From positions 1 through 64,000 of the forward strand of contig JAHHHK010000010.1 in the NCBI GenBank assembly GCA_019359395.1: a stretch of DNA of 64,000 bases, given 5' to 3'. Shown here in pieces: positions 53,166 to 63,160 of the stretch (its first letter is position 1; each line of letters opens with the position of its first letter). A program made the translations under genes and the position numbers. Under the pieces are notes generated by a model. It was not told the origin of the DNA and did not search any database. It was given only the letters and a program-made list of their open reading frames with translations. This DNA comes from Komarekiella atlantica HA4396-MV6. GTDB lineage: Bacteria; Cyanobacteriota; Cyanobacteriia; Cyanobacteriales; Nostocaceae.

Positions 53166-54665
53166 ATGAAAAATCTCTTTTCTAATGACAAGAACGACAA
53201 GTATTTCCGCACAGATCATCTGAAAGCTGATCTTAAAGGTCGCTCTGTTCGTGGTGGTGCGATCACAATGGTTGCTCAAGTTTTGAAGTTTAGCTTGAAC
53301 TTAGTATCCAATGTAGTATTAGCTCGATTACTGACGCCACAAGATTATGGCTTGATAGGTATGGTGACTGCGGTTATTGGGTTTGTCGGTTTGTTCAAAG
53401 ACTTGGGGTTGTCAATGGCAACTGTCCAAAAGGAGGAGATTAATCATGAGCAAGTTAGCACCTTGTTTTGGGTGAACGTGGCACTTAGTCTAACAGCTGC
53501 GCTGATTACTGCTGCGATCGCGCCTGGAATTGCTTGGTTTTATAATGAACCCCGTTTGATTTGGATTACCCTGGCGCTGTCCGTGGGTATTATCTTTGGT
53601 GGGTTCAGTGTTCAGCACAGCGCTTTGCTCAATCGCCAGATGCAATACAAGGCGCTAGTGTTTAATGATGTTCGCGCTATGGTGATTGGCATTCTAGCAG
53701 CGCTCGTTGCTGCTTGGTATGGATTGGGCTACTGGGCATTAGTGATTTTGCCGCTTGTTTCAGGGTTTGCTGGCGTTACAGGACTCTGGATTGCCTGTGC
53801 TTGGCGTCCCGGACTACCTGTTTGGCGATCGGGAATAGGTTCAATGTTGGCTTTTGGAGGACATCTTACTGGCTTCACTACTATTAATTACTTTGCCCGA
53901 AATCTTGACAATGTTCTCATTGGAAGATATTGGGGCGCTCAACAGTTAGGTTTATACGCTAAAGCTTATCAATTGCTGGTTCTGCCGATTAACCAGATTA
54001 ATGCACCAATTACTGCGGTTGCTATCCCTAGTTTAAGTCGATTGCAACAGAATCCAGAACAATTTCGTCACTATTACCTCAAAGCTATTTCAGTAATTGC
54101 TTTTCTAACCACGCCAACGATCATCTTTATGATCGTGGCCTCAGAAGATATTATTGGATTTCTTCTCGGTTCCCAATGGCTTGGGGCTAGCACAATCTTT
54201 CGATTATTAGCCATATCCGCATTAGTTCAGCCGCTTTGTAACACTACTGGTTGGCTATATATATCTAGAGGTAGAAGCGATCGCATGTTCAAATGGGGTT
54301 TATTCTCTTCTTCCTGGCTTGTAACGTCATTTTTTATTGGTTTACCATATCAAGCATCTGGAGTCGCTTTATCCTATGCCATAGCCATGCTTTTACAAGC
54401 ATTTCCCTGCATCTACTATGCAACAAGAGGCACATCAATTACAATGCTTGATGTGTTTGAAACAGTAAAGCAAACATTCATCTCATCGATAGTAGCAGGT
54501 GTGGTAGTATTCGGCATTAAGATTTACGTTGGTTCAAGTCTGCCAATATGGGCAACAGTGATTATTTATTCTGCTGTAATGAGCTTAGTATATCTCGGAT
54601 TAATGTTCTATGTATTTAGGATGAAAGATTTTTATTTAGGTTTTTTACGTGATTTAAAAAAATGA
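53166..54665 (+). CDS. Wzx-type polysaccharide flippase (MOP superfamily)
   Basis: 499 residues, about 12-14 TM helices. The N-terminus (SVRGGAITMVAQVLKFSLNL then VSNVVLARLLTPQDYGLIGM) is characteristic of the WzxC/PST (Polysacc_synt) group, as is LGLSMATVQKEEINHEQVST. It should flip a lipid-linked oligosaccharide across the plasma membrane for polymerisation outside. The last 25 codons are mirrored by a worn copy at 56946-57021. No wzy polymerase or wzc/wza gene is in the window. Confidence 0.92.
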   Translation: MKNLFSNDKNDKYFRTDHLKADLKGRSVRGGAITMVAQVLKFSLNLVSNVVLARLLTPQDYGLIGMVTAVIGFVGLFKDLGLSMATVQKEEINHEQVSTLFWVNVALSLTAALITAAIAPGIAWFYNEPRLIWITLALSVGIIFGGFSVQHSALLNRQMQYKALVFNDVRAMVIGILAALVAAWYGLGYWALVILPLVSGFAGVTGLWIACAWRPGLPVWRSGIGSMLAFGGHLTGFTTINYFARNLDNVLIGRYWGAQQLGLYAKAYQLLVLPINQINAPITAVAIPSLSRLQQNPEQFRHYYLKAISVIAFLTTPTIIFMIVASEDIIGFLLGSQWLGASTIFRLLAISALVQPLCNTTGWLYISRGRSDRMFKWGLFSSSWLVTSFFIGLPYQASGVALSYAIAMLLQAFPCIYYATRGTSITMLDVFETVKQTFISSIVAGVVVFGIKIYVGSSLPIWATVIIYSAVMSLVYLGLMFYVFRMKDFYLGFLRDLKK

Positions 54666-54737
54666 TATTTAAGTATGGATTATATATGTTAAATTATCCA
54701 CACCCTTTTTTCTATTAGGCTAAGTCAAGAGAAAATT

Positions 54738-55481
54738 ATGCAAAACAAAAACTTGTGGAAAGAAACAAAATTTATAAAAACTTCTCAAGGTTATAGAGCT
54801 TCCAAAGATCCAAAGAATGTCAGTATTAGTTCTCGAATTATTGCAAATATTCTAGGCAAAACCTACGAAAAAGTTATTAGTCAACACGCCAGTGGTTTAT
54901 TATTGGACTTAGGCTGTGGCAATGTTCCTCTATATGGAGTTTATAGAGACAAGATTATAGATAACATTTGTATAGATTGGAGTAATACTTTTCATAAAAA
55001 TATATATCTTGATTACGAAGTTGACTTAAATACTGTAATACCTCTTGATAGTGAGCAGTTTGATACTATTCTTGCTACTGATGTACTAGAACATATCGCT
55101 AAGCCAGAACTATTAATGAGTGAGATAAAGAGGCTTTTAAAGTCGAATGGAAAAATTATTCTCACCGTACCTTTTTTATATTGGTTGCACGAACAACCTT
55201 ATGATTATTTCAGATATACAGAATTTGCGCTTAGAATGTTTTGTCAACAAAACAATCTGAGCGTAATAGAACTAGAGCCTTATGGAGGAGCTATAGAAGT
55301 AATTTTAGACATTTTTTCTAAGCAATTAATACGGGTTTCAAAACTATCATGCCAAATATTTTCAAACCTAAGTTTAGTATTTATTGAGTCTTCTATAGGG
55401 CAAAAAATTTCGCTGAAAACAGCTAGAAATTTTCCAATGGGCTATTACTTGGTAGCACAAAAACTTGAATCTGCGAATTAA
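54738..55481 (+). CDS. Class I SAM-dependent methyltransferase
   Basis: 247 residues. SAM-binding motif I is LLDLGCGNVPLYG (about 54-66), followed by NICIDWSN, the post-I acidic region and motif IATDVLEHIAKPELLMSEIKRLLK with VPFLYWLHEQPYDYF. It resembles sugar- or polyketide-type methyltransferases; in this cluster it probably methylates a sugar hydroxyl of the repeat unit. AT-rich like the rest of the cluster. It lies 73 bp after the flippase and 67 bp before the first GT4 gene. Confidence 0.85.
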   Translation: MQNKNLWKETKFIKTSQGYRASKDPKNVSISSRIIANILGKTYEKVISQHASGLLLDLGCGNVPLYGVYRDKIIDNICIDWSNTFHKNIYLDYEVDLNTVIPLDSEQFDTILATDVLEHIAKPELLMSEIKRLLKSNGKIILTVPFLYWLHEQPYDYFRYTEFALRMFCQQNNLSVIELEPYGGAIEVILDIFSKQLIRVSKLSCQIFSNLSLVFIESSIGQKISLKTARNFPMGYYLVAQKLESAN

Positions 55482-55547
55482 AAAACTAATTACGAAATAT
55501 TGATATTTTAAACAGAGCAAATTTAATTTTATCATAAAATACTGATC

Positions 55548-56819
55548 ATGAAAATAGCCTTTTTTGTTAATCAATTTCCAACGTTATCTGAAACTTTTAT
55601 CTTGAACCAGATAACGGGATTAATTGATCGTGGACATGAAATTTATATTTACGCTGATCATCCAGGCGATATGTCCAAAATACACCCTGAAGTTGAGAAA
55701 TATAATCTTTTGGCTAATACTCACTACATTGGAAAACCCGATAATCGCATTTTGAGGTTAATCAAAATATTTAAATTGTTGCCAAATTTTGGGCAATATC
55801 CCATCCTCTTATTACATTCCATAAATTTTTTGAAGTACGGACGACAAGCAACATCGTTAACATTGTTCTATACAGTCGCACAGTTATTAAATAAACCAAA
55901 AGTATATGATATAGTCCATTGTCACTTTGGGACTAATGGACTGAAGGCAATCCTTCTTAGAGAACTCAATGTTATTCAAGGGAAATTAGTTACCGCATTT
56001 CATGGTTATGATGTATCGCAATATATTAAAAAACATGGAAATAACGCTTATGCAAAATTATTTGCTACAGGAGAACTTTGCTGTCCAATTAGTAGGCATA
56101 TGAAATTGCGCTTAGCTGACCTAGGTTGTAATGAAAATCAATTAGTTATACATAGAATGGGAATAGATTGTAGCAAGTTTTTATTTACTTTACGTCAACA
56201 GCCACAAGACGGCATAGTCCAGATAATAACAATAGCCCGCTTAGTTGAAAAAAAAGGAGTAGAGTATGGTATTCGTGCGGTTGCTAATCTTATTAAGTCT
56301 GGAATGAAGATTGAATATAACATTGTTGGTGACGGTTTTTTACGAGAAAACTTACAACAATTAATTCAAGAACTAGATTTGATTGATAGTGTAAAGCTAC
56401 TTGGCTGGAAACAACAACAAGAGGTTGTAAAAATACTTGATAACTCTCATATTTTACTTGCCCCAAGCGTAACAAGTCAGGAAGGTGATCAAGAAGGCAT
56501 TCCTATAGTCTTAATAGAAGCAATAGCAATGGGTTTACCCGTAGTGAGCACATACCATAGTGGAATTCCTGAGTTAATTGAAAATGGTAAATCAGGTTTT
56601 CTGGTTCCTGAAAGGGATGTAAATGCTTTAACCGAGAAGCTACACTATTTAGTCGAGCATCCAGAGAGTTGGGCAAGTATAGGTTTAGCAGGTCGAGTAT
56701 TTGTAGAAGAAAACTATGATATTAATAAATTAAATGACAAACTAGTTGAAATTTATAAAAATATATCTTATCAAGATACAGAACAAAAAACTGCTTTAAC
56801 AACCTCAGCTTCCATCTAA
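55548..56819 (+). CDS. GT4-family glycosyltransferase, paralogue A
   Basis: 423 residues, GT-B fold. The N-terminal domain starts MKIAFFVNQFPTLSETFILN; the C-terminal donor domain has IARLVEKKGVEYGIRAV, VGDGFLRENL and the EGDQEGIPIVLIEAIAMGLP E-x7-E region. It transfers an activated sugar with retention; both donor and acceptor are unknown. Paralogue B (57115) shares the N-terminus and a nearly identical C-terminal 70 residues. The last residues are KTALTTSASI. Confidence 0.9.
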   Translation: MKIAFFVNQFPTLSETFILNQITGLIDRGHEIYIYADHPGDMSKIHPEVEKYNLLANTHYIGKPDNRILRLIKIFKLLPNFGQYPILLLHSINFLKYGRQATSLTLFYTVAQLLNKPKVYDIVHCHFGTNGLKAILLRELNVIQGKLVTAFHGYDVSQYIKKHGNNAYAKLFATGELCCPISRHMKLRLADLGCNENQLVIHRMGIDCSKFLFTLRQQPQDGIVQIITIARLVEKKGVEYGIRAVANLIKSGMKIEYNIVGDGFLRENLQQLIQELDLIDSVKLLGWKQQQEVVKILDNSHILLAPSVTSQEGDQEGIPIVLIEAIAMGLPVVSTYHSGIPELIENGKSGFLVPERDVNALTEKLHYLVEHPESWASIGLAGRVFVEENYDINKLNDKLVEIYKNISYQDTEQKTALTTSASI

Positions 56820-56945
56820 ATAATGTATGCAATCTTGAGTTTTAGATCATATAAAAATGATAATAATTTTTTAAAAAATATACATGGGCGCAGATTTTTT
56901 TTAAGAAAAAGTATTATTGTTAAATTTTCTTGGATCTTTTATTAG

Positions 56946-57021
56946 TAATAGTGATTATTTATACTATCGTTTTGAGCTTAATATATCTCGGATTAATATT
57001 TTATATATTTGGAATTTCAAG
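56946..57021 (+). pseudogene. Remnant of a flippase 3' end
   Basis: GTGATTATTTATACTATCGT and the bases after it match 54556-54626 (the last 25 or so codons of the wzx-type gene), reading VIIYTIVLSLIYLGLIFYIF against VIIYSAVMSLVYLGLMFYVF. No start is present and the copy is truncated at its 5' side. It lies between the two paralogous GT4 genes, showing that a unit containing a flippase end and a GT4 gene was duplicated. Confidence 0.75.
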
Positions 57022-57114
57022 ATAACTTTAAAAATAATATTGAAATCTTATGTTGTGTAGATTAATTTTTACTAGATCTAGATTATCTTATCATTATGTT
57101 GTGGGATATGCGTT

Positions 57115-58395
57115 ATGAAAATTGCCTTTATTGTTAATCAATTTCCAACTTTATCTGAAACTTTTATTTTGAATCAGATAACAGGTTTAATTGATCGTGG
57201 TCATGAAGTTGACATTTATGCCAACCAACCAGGCGATACTGTAAAAATACATTCAAATGTATTAAATTATAGTCTTTTAGAACGTACGTACTATGTAGGA
57301 AAACCTAACAATCGCCTTTGGCGAGGTTTAACAGCATTTAACTTGCTGTTTATGAATTTTTGGCGCAATCCCATTGCGATACTGCGTTCGCTTGATATTT
57401 TTAAATACGGAGAAATATCTGCATCATTAACATTGTTTTATGCTGTTGCTAAATTTTTAAAGAAAAAACCAGTATATGACATTATTCATTGTCATTTTGC
57501 TCCTAATGGTGTTAAAGGTTCAATCTTGCGAGAAATTGGTGTTATTCAAGGGAATATAGTCACAACATTTCATGGTTATGATGTAAATGAAAAATCTCTA
57601 ATGTACAATGCAGAAATTTACAAGCTAACTTTTAGTATGGGAGATTTATATACTACCAATACAAATTTCACAGGTAACAAGGCTATAAAATTAGGTTGCC
57701 CTGTGGATAAGCTTGTAAAGCTTCCTGTCGGTCTTGATCTCTCACAGTATACTTTTCAAAAAAGAGAACTTAGCCCTAATGAAACTATAAAAATTATTAC
57801 AGTTGCAAGATTAGTTGAAAAAAAAGGTATTGAATATTCGATTAAAGCAATAGCAAGCGTTTTAAAAGATTACTCTAATCTAGAATATCAAATTGTTGGC
57901 GATGGCCCTCTTCGGGAATCACTGGAAAAACTGGCTATCGAACTTAAAGTCATAAATAAAATTAAATTTTTAGGATGGCAAACACAAGATGAAGTATGTC
58001 AGCTTTATGCTGATTCCCATATTTTTATTTTGTCAAGTGTAACTGCGTCTAATGGGGATCAAGAAGGACAGGGATTAGTTTTACAAGAGGCACAGGCTAT
58101 GGGATTACCAGTATTATCCACATTACATAACGGAATCCCTGATGGTGTGCTTGATGGTAAATCAGGCTTTCTGGTTCCTGAAAGGGATGTGGATGCTTTA
58201 GCTGAGAAACTCCGCTATTTAGTCGAGCATCCAGAGAGTTGGGCAAGTATGGGTTTAGCAGGTCGGATATTTGTAGAAGAACATTACGATATTAATAAGC
58301 TGAATAACAGACTAGTTGAAATTTATAAAAATATATCTTATCCAGATACAAAACAAAAAAACTGCTTTAACAGCCTCAGTCTACATCCAACATAG
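57115..58395 (+). CDS. GT4-family glycosyltransferase, paralogue B
   Basis: 426 residues, same architecture as paralogue A (MKIAFIVNQFPTLSETFILN; VARLVEKKGIEYSIKAI; VGDGPLRESLEKL; GDQEGQGLVLQEAQAMGLP). The middle is more divergent than the two ends, which suggests gene conversion of the ends. A run of seven A at 58355-58361 (six in paralogue A, 56785-56790) shifts the frame near the end, so the tail is NCFNSLSLHPT instead of TALTTSA; activity is probably unaffected. Confidence 0.9.
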   Translation: MKIAFIVNQFPTLSETFILNQITGLIDRGHEVDIYANQPGDTVKIHSNVLNYSLLERTYYVGKPNNRLWRGLTAFNLLFMNFWRNPIAILRSLDIFKYGEISASLTLFYAVAKFLKKKPVYDIIHCHFAPNGVKGSILREIGVIQGNIVTTFHGYDVNEKSLMYNAEIYKLTFSMGDLYTTNTNFTGNKAIKLGCPVDKLVKLPVGLDLSQYTFQKRELSPNETIKIITVARLVEKKGIEYSIKAIASVLKDYSNLEYQIVGDGPLRESLEKLAIELKVINKIKFLGWQTQDEVCQLYADSHIFILSSVTASNGDQEGQGLVLQEAQAMGLPVLSTLHNGIPDGVLDGKSGFLVPERDVDALAEKLRYLVEHPESWASMGLAGRIFVEEHYDINKLNNRLVEIYKNISYPDTKQKNCFNSLSLHPT

Positions 58396-58425
58396 AGCAT
58401 ATATTAATTATTTTTGGAGGTACAA

Positions 58426-59454
58426 ATGATGGAATTTTCAGACAATATACAAACACAACTCCAAATTCAACCCATTGTTAGTGTTGTTATACCAACCTTT
58501 AATCGAGCTAGCTTATTACCTAGAGCAATTTCAAGCGTACTTTCACAAACATTCTCCAATTTTGAACTAATTATTGTCGATGACGGTTCTACAGATAATA
58601 CAGCCGAAGTTGTCAATAAATTTGCAGATACCAGAATTAGATATATCGCTTTGAGCAAAAATTGCGGTGGAAGCCACGCACGCAATCAAGGCATACAATT
58701 AGCACGCGCAGAGTTTGTAGCTTTTTTGGATAGTGATGATGAATGGTTGCCTAAAAAATTAGAATTGCAGTTAGCCCGTCTCCAAGCTAGTGATGATCCT
58801 CATGCCACGGTCGTTTATTGTTTAGGCTACGAATATTATGAATCAGTCCAACGCAAAAAACTGCCAAATTTGATTATTCACGAAGGAGATGTTTTTAATA
58901 ATTTATTAAGAGGATGGTTACCTTCTACTACGTCCTTATTTCTATCTAAGCGATCTTCTTTAGTAGATGTTGGCGGTTTTGATGAAAGCTTACCTAGTTT
59001 TCAAGATTACGATTTGTGGCTAAGTCTAGCTAAGGCTAATAACCATTTTATTGCTGTGACTGAACCATTAATTATCAGATATTTTCATGGCAATCAAATT
59101 ATAAGTAACTTGTCAGCAAATTTAACAGGTTTTCAAATTTTTGAGAATAAGTGGGGGCCAATTATAAAGCAACGTCTTGGATATAAAGCCTATCGTGAAT
59201 CCATAGGCTTAAAAATGTCAATCATACAAGTCAATAGGGTAGGAAAGGCAGTTGATGCAGGGCACAGATTTTTAGCTTTACGTTATACACTTAGTCTGTT
59301 ACAATTTTTGCCAATGTCGGGAACTTATATACTATCGGGATTAATATTAACAATATTTGGGCGAACAATGTTTGGGCGCAGGGCACAAGAAAATCTGGCT
59401 AAATTGAAAAGTACTTTAAATAAACGAATAAACAAGGATGAAATTAAATCATAA
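58426..59454 (+). CDS. GT2-family glycosyltransferase (membrane-associated)
   Basis: 342 residues from the ATG at 58426, preceded by GGAGG at 58416-58420; a second ATG follows at 58429. GT-A fold: VSVVIPTFNRASLLPRAISS, IIVDDGSTDNTAEVV and the DXD-type FLDSDDEWLPKKLE, then FDESLPSFQDYDLWLSLA. A hydrophobic region near the C-terminus (LLQFLPMSGTYILSGLILTI) may anchor it. It inverts configuration on transfer; sugar unknown. It overlaps nothing and is in line with the cluster. Confidence 0.9.
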   Translation: MMEFSDNIQTQLQIQPIVSVVIPTFNRASLLPRAISSVLSQTFSNFELIIVDDGSTDNTAEVVNKFADTRIRYIALSKNCGGSHARNQGIQLARAEFVAFLDSDDEWLPKKLELQLARLQASDDPHATVVYCLGYEYYESVQRKKLPNLIIHEGDVFNNLLRGWLPSTTSLFLSKRSSLVDVGGFDESLPSFQDYDLWLSLAKANNHFIAVTEPLIIRYFHGNQIISNLSANLTGFQIFENKWGPIIKQRLGYKAYRESIGLKMSIIQVNRVGKAVDAGHRFLALRYTLSLLQFLPMSGTYILSGLILTIFGRTMFGRRAQENLAKLKSTLNKRINKDEIKS

Positions 59455-59589
59455 AGATTATTGTTTATTGCGAGATAATTAATATTTATTTAACCTTAAG
59501 TATTACTAGTATCTCAATTCAAAAGAGTTTTGCTAGGCAAGTTTCATTACCTTAAAAATGACCGCAGATGTGTTTAGGTACAAAATATA

Positions 59590-60450
59590 ATGAAGTTTTC
59601 TCTGGTTCTTGCTACTTTAAATCGCACTGTTGAAGTTCAGCATTTTTTGCAAACTCTTAACACCCAAACTTATCGCAACTTCGAGTTGATTGTCATAGAT
59701 CAAAACCCAGATGACCGCCTTTTAGAATTCATCCAAGCCTACCAAAACAGCTTTACGATTTTACACTTGCGTTCTGCAAAAGGATTATCCCTCGCTCGTA
59801 ATGTAGGGTTGCAGCATATTAGTGGTGACATAGTAGCCTTCCCAGATGATGATTGCGCTTATCCACAGGATATCCTTGAGCATATTGCTCACTTCTTTAC
59901 AAACCATCCTGAATGGAATGGTCTTACAGGACGTTCCATTGATCAACAAGGTAAAGACTCTGGTAGACATGGAGAAAGTCCACCAGGACGAATCAACCGT
60001 TTTAATGTGTGGCGAAGAGGTATTTCTTACACTATATTTCTCCGCAAATCAGTTGTGATAGAAGTAGGTGTCTTTGATGAAAGTCTGGGAGTTGGAGCAG
60101 ACACACCTTGGGGTTCGGGGGAGGAAACTGATTATTTGTTACGAGCTATTAATAAAGGTTTGTATTACGACCCCGCCGTAACTGTAACTCACCCGATAAA
60201 ATTAACACAAACACAACTCATTCAACCTAATCTTAGCAAAGAGAAAAGCTACTCCAAAACTTATTCTTATGCAATGGGCAGAGGTCGAGTACTACGTAAG
60301 CATAACATTCCGTTGTGGTTCGTTATTTATAACTGGGGTCGTCCATTGGTAGGGGTTGCGTTATCACTACTACAAGGTCGCTTAGACAGAGTAGAGTCTT
60401 ACTGGGCAACTTTTCAAGGTAGAGTGCAAGGGTGGTTGGGCTGGGCTTAA
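59590..60450 (+). CDS. GT2-family glycosyltransferase
   Basis: 286 residues. FSLVLATLNRTVEVQHFLQT, LIVIDQNPDDRLLEFIQ, GLSLARNVGL and IVAFPDDDCAYPQDILEHI give the GT-A fold with a DDD metal-binding motif. GSGEETDYLLRAINKG resembles the ED(x)D/E acceptor-site region. The C-terminus has a hydrophobic segment (LWFVIYNWGRPLVGVALSLL). Codon use is slightly GC-richer than neighbouring GT4 genes. Function within the cluster: one sugar transfer. Confidence 0.9.
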   Translation: MKFSLVLATLNRTVEVQHFLQTLNTQTYRNFELIVIDQNPDDRLLEFIQAYQNSFTILHLRSAKGLSLARNVGLQHISGDIVAFPDDDCAYPQDILEHIAHFFTNHPEWNGLTGRSIDQQGKDSGRHGESPPGRINRFNVWRRGISYTIFLRKSVVIEVGVFDESLGVGADTPWGSGEETDYLLRAINKGLYYDPAVTVTHPIKLTQTQLIQPNLSKEKSYSKTYSYAMGRGRVLRKHNIPLWFVIYNWGRPLVGVALSLLQGRLDRVESYWATFQGRVQGWLGWA

Positions 60451-60554
60451 CCTTAACTTTTACCTAATACCACCTTTGATTGAATCGTATAAAAGGCTTT
60501 TGAAAATTAAGTTCTTGCTAAAATTAAAAACAATTAACGTTGCTGAGTTAGGCG

Positions 60555-61700
60555 ATGAAACTATATATATATACAAAAGGTTTTCCACCAGACATTACAA
60601 TAATTAAGAGTGAGGGAACTAAAAAAGCTATTCATGGTCTTGCCTCTGGACTCGTTAAATGTGGTGTGGAGGTCATAATCCTTTGTGAAGGCAAGAGTAA
60701 TAACTCATTTGAGATGCTTGAAGGATATAAAATTAAATGTTTTATGAATCCTAATCAGAATCAAACTTTTAAAATTGCCAGTGGTTTAAAACAATTCATT
60801 AGTAATAATTTAGATAGCCATAGTCTTATTATTCTAAGCGGTATATTTCAGCCTAGGATTTACGCCATATCCCGTGTATTGAAAAAATATAGCGTACCAT
60901 ACATAGTATTCCCACACGATCCCTATAATCCTGCAATTTTTAGTAAAAATTCTTATGTCAAATGGGTTTACTGGTATTTTTTAGAACGGCGAGTGTTGAG
61001 GCAAGCGAAAGCGGTACAAATTTTAGATATTCGGCATGCCGAATTTCTCCGTGATTTGAAAGTTAATACTCCCGTCATAGCAGCACCCAATGGTTTCTTA
61101 CCTAATGAAGTGTATCCAGAAGCTTCCTTGATCTGGAACACAGAAAACACTCCCAAGTTCTTTTTTATAGGTCGTATAGATACCCATAACAAAGGTCTAG
61201 ATTTGCTGGTTGATGCGTTTGCTCAAATTGTTGAAACTACTGATGCCAAACTTATAATTCAGGGTGCCGACAAAGGAGATAAGAAAAATTTAGAGGATAG
61301 AGTAGCAAGGCTTTCACTATCAGATAGAACCTTATTTCTCCCTGCCGATTACTCAACACCTACACCTTTAATTATCAAAAACTACGATGTTTTTTGCGTT
61401 CCGTCTCGCTTTGAGGGCTTCAGTCTTGCTGCTCTTGAAGCAATGCTAGCTGGGCGGGTGCTGCTAGTTTCAGAAGTGGCAGGCATAGCGCCTCATGTTC
61501 AAGCAAGTGGCTGCGGTGTTGTAGTTGCACCAGAGGTATCAGAAATTAAATCAGGATTAATAAAGTTACTCGAATGTCGTTCAGATTGGAAAGAAATGGG
61601 ACTGAGAGGTCGGCATTATGCATTAGAGCATCTTGATTGGAACAATATTGCATCCAACGCTTGGGATCAGTATCAACAGCTAGTGAAGTTTTCTGATTGA
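60555..61700 (+). CDS. GT4-family glycosyltransferase
   Basis: 381 residues. The N-terminal domain (MKLYIYTKGFPPDITIIKSE) and donor domain (FFFIGRIDTHNKGLDLLVDA; LIIQGADKGDKK; VFCVPSRFEGFSLAALEAML; then LLVSEVAGIAPHV) define a GT-B fold. It transfers an activated sugar (often from a UDP or GDP donor) with retention. It is separated from its neighbours by 100-230 bp gaps, so read-through transcription is likely but not certain. Confidence 0.9.
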   Translation: MKLYIYTKGFPPDITIIKSEGTKKAIHGLASGLVKCGVEVIILCEGKSNNSFEMLEGYKIKCFMNPNQNQTFKIASGLKQFISNNLDSHSLIILSGIFQPRIYAISRVLKKYSVPYIVFPHDPYNPAIFSKNSYVKWVYWYFLERRVLRQAKAVQILDIRHAEFLRDLKVNTPVIAAPNGFLPNEVYPEASLIWNTENTPKFFFIGRIDTHNKGLDLLVDAFAQIVETTDAKLIIQGADKGDKKNLEDRVARLSLSDRTLFLPADYSTPTPLIIKNYDVFCVPSRFEGFSLAALEAMLAGRVLLVSEVAGIAPHVQASGCGVVVAPEVSEIKSGLIKLLECRSDWKEMGLRGRHYALEHLDWNNIASNAWDQYQQLVKFSD

Positions 61701-61927
61701 TTTTAGGAAATCCTAAAAATATTAATTTTTATCTTTTTCTGCTCTTTAACATCAATCAGATTCTAGTGTTCAAGATTAAAAATTTATAATTAAATATGGA
61801 GATAATTTGCTTAATTACCACTCTCTAGTTTCTGGTAATCCTCTTAATAAGTTGTGTTTAACTCTATTTACTTAAATTAACATTACTCTAATTACATATC
61901 TCTTTGTATTATATGGATTAAGCTAAT
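61701..61927. other. AT-rich spacer in the polysaccharide cluster
   Basis: 227 bases with no gene, repeat or strong hairpin. Confidence 0.4.
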
Positions 61928-63094
61928 ATGAATTACGTAAATAACAATTTAAAAAATATTACAATAGCATGGGTTAGTCCTAGTATGAAACTAGGTTTTT
62001 ACATACAGCCCGTACTCCGCAATCTTGATAAAATAGTTCCCAAAATAGAAATATTTACTTCAGAATGGCCTGGATTCGTGCCTGGTTGTGAAAATGCTTT
62101 CAAAGTCAATGTAGTAGGTAAGTATAAAGAAATTTCTGTTGGTAAAACAAATGCAGGATACAAACGTATAATCCAACTACTACCTTTAGAAATTATTCCT
62201 CATCTTCTGAAGTTTAAACCGCAAGTTATCTTTGTAACTGGTCTTTCTCTATGGACTCTTTTAGTCCTCACGTTGAAGCCATTAACAAAGTGGCGAGTCA
62301 TTATCATATACAGTGGAAGCTCACCTAACATAGACATGAGTGATTCGCCAATTCGTATCTTCAGTAGACGTTTAATGGCTGAGAATGCTGATGCATTTGT
62401 CACCAACTCCCAAGGGGGAAAAGCATATCTTACGAACGTTTTAAAGGTTGATCAGGCTAAAGTTTTCGCTAGACCCTACCAAATTCCAGATAAGCAAGCG
62501 CTTCTACAATCTAGTGAGGTTAAGGATTTAGGCCTGTCTAATAATCAACATCCTGTTTTTTTGTTTATTGGTCAGACAATTCATCGTAAGGGTCTAACGT
62601 TTCTCTTAGAAGCTTGTTTACTACTAGAAAATCAAGGCTGCCGTGATTACACTTTGATTGTGATTGGCGATGGTGCACAACGCCAAGAGCTTGAAACCTG
62701 GATTAAAGAACGTGGTTTAGAAAACAGAATTAAATTTGAAGGATGGGTTAACTATGGTAGCTTAGGAGAATATTTTCAGAATACAGATATTTTCATATTT
62801 CCTACTTTAGAAGACATTTGGGGTATGGTGGTGCTAGAAGCGATGCTGTTTGGTAAACCCATAATGTGTTCTAAATATGCAGGAGTATCAGAAATGATTT
62901 CCCCTGGGGACAATGGTTATATTTTTGATCCATATGATCCGACAGAGATAGCTAAACTTATGCGTTGTTTTATAGATCATCCAAATCTGATCAGTTCTAT
63001 GGGCTATAAGTCACAAGAGTCAATAGCATATCATACTCCTGAAGCAGCAGCAGAGTTTCTAGCCGACGTTCAATCGTTTGCATTGAAGCATTAA
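61928..63094 (+). CDS. GT4-family glycosyltransferase
   Basis: 388 residues. Acceptor domain 1-200 (ITIAWVSPSMKLGFYIQPVL), donor domain with VFLFIGQTIHRKGLTFLLEA, IVIGDGAQRQELETWI, FEGWVNYGSLGEYFQNTDIF and FPTLEDIWGMVVLEAMLFGK (E-x7-E-type). A retaining sugar transferase; substrate unknown. There is no signal peptide, so it is cytosolic. Confidence 0.9.
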   Translation: MNYVNNNLKNITIAWVSPSMKLGFYIQPVLRNLDKIVPKIEIFTSEWPGFVPGCENAFKVNVVGKYKEISVGKTNAGYKRIIQLLPLEIIPHLLKFKPQVIFVTGLSLWTLLVLTLKPLTKWRVIIIYSGSSPNIDMSDSPIRIFSRRLMAENADAFVTNSQGGKAYLTNVLKVDQAKVFARPYQIPDKQALLQSSEVKDLGLSNNQHPVFLFIGQTIHRKGLTFLLEACLLLENQGCRDYTLIVIGDGAQRQELETWIKERGLENRIKFEGWVNYGSLGEYFQNTDIFIFPTLEDIWGMVVLEAMLFGKPIMCSKYAGVSEMISPGDNGYIFDPYDPTEIAKLMRCFIDHPNLISSMGYKSQESIAYHTPEAAAEFLADVQSFALKH

Positions 63095-63160
63095 TTTAAT
63101 CAATTTAATAAATAATGCACTTTGTTATTGGCTACTTTTAGTTTTGTGAACTTATCAACT

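Noticed and set aside
60968-61192. Minus-strand frame inside a GT4 gene
   Set aside because: Shadow of a conserved coding sequence.
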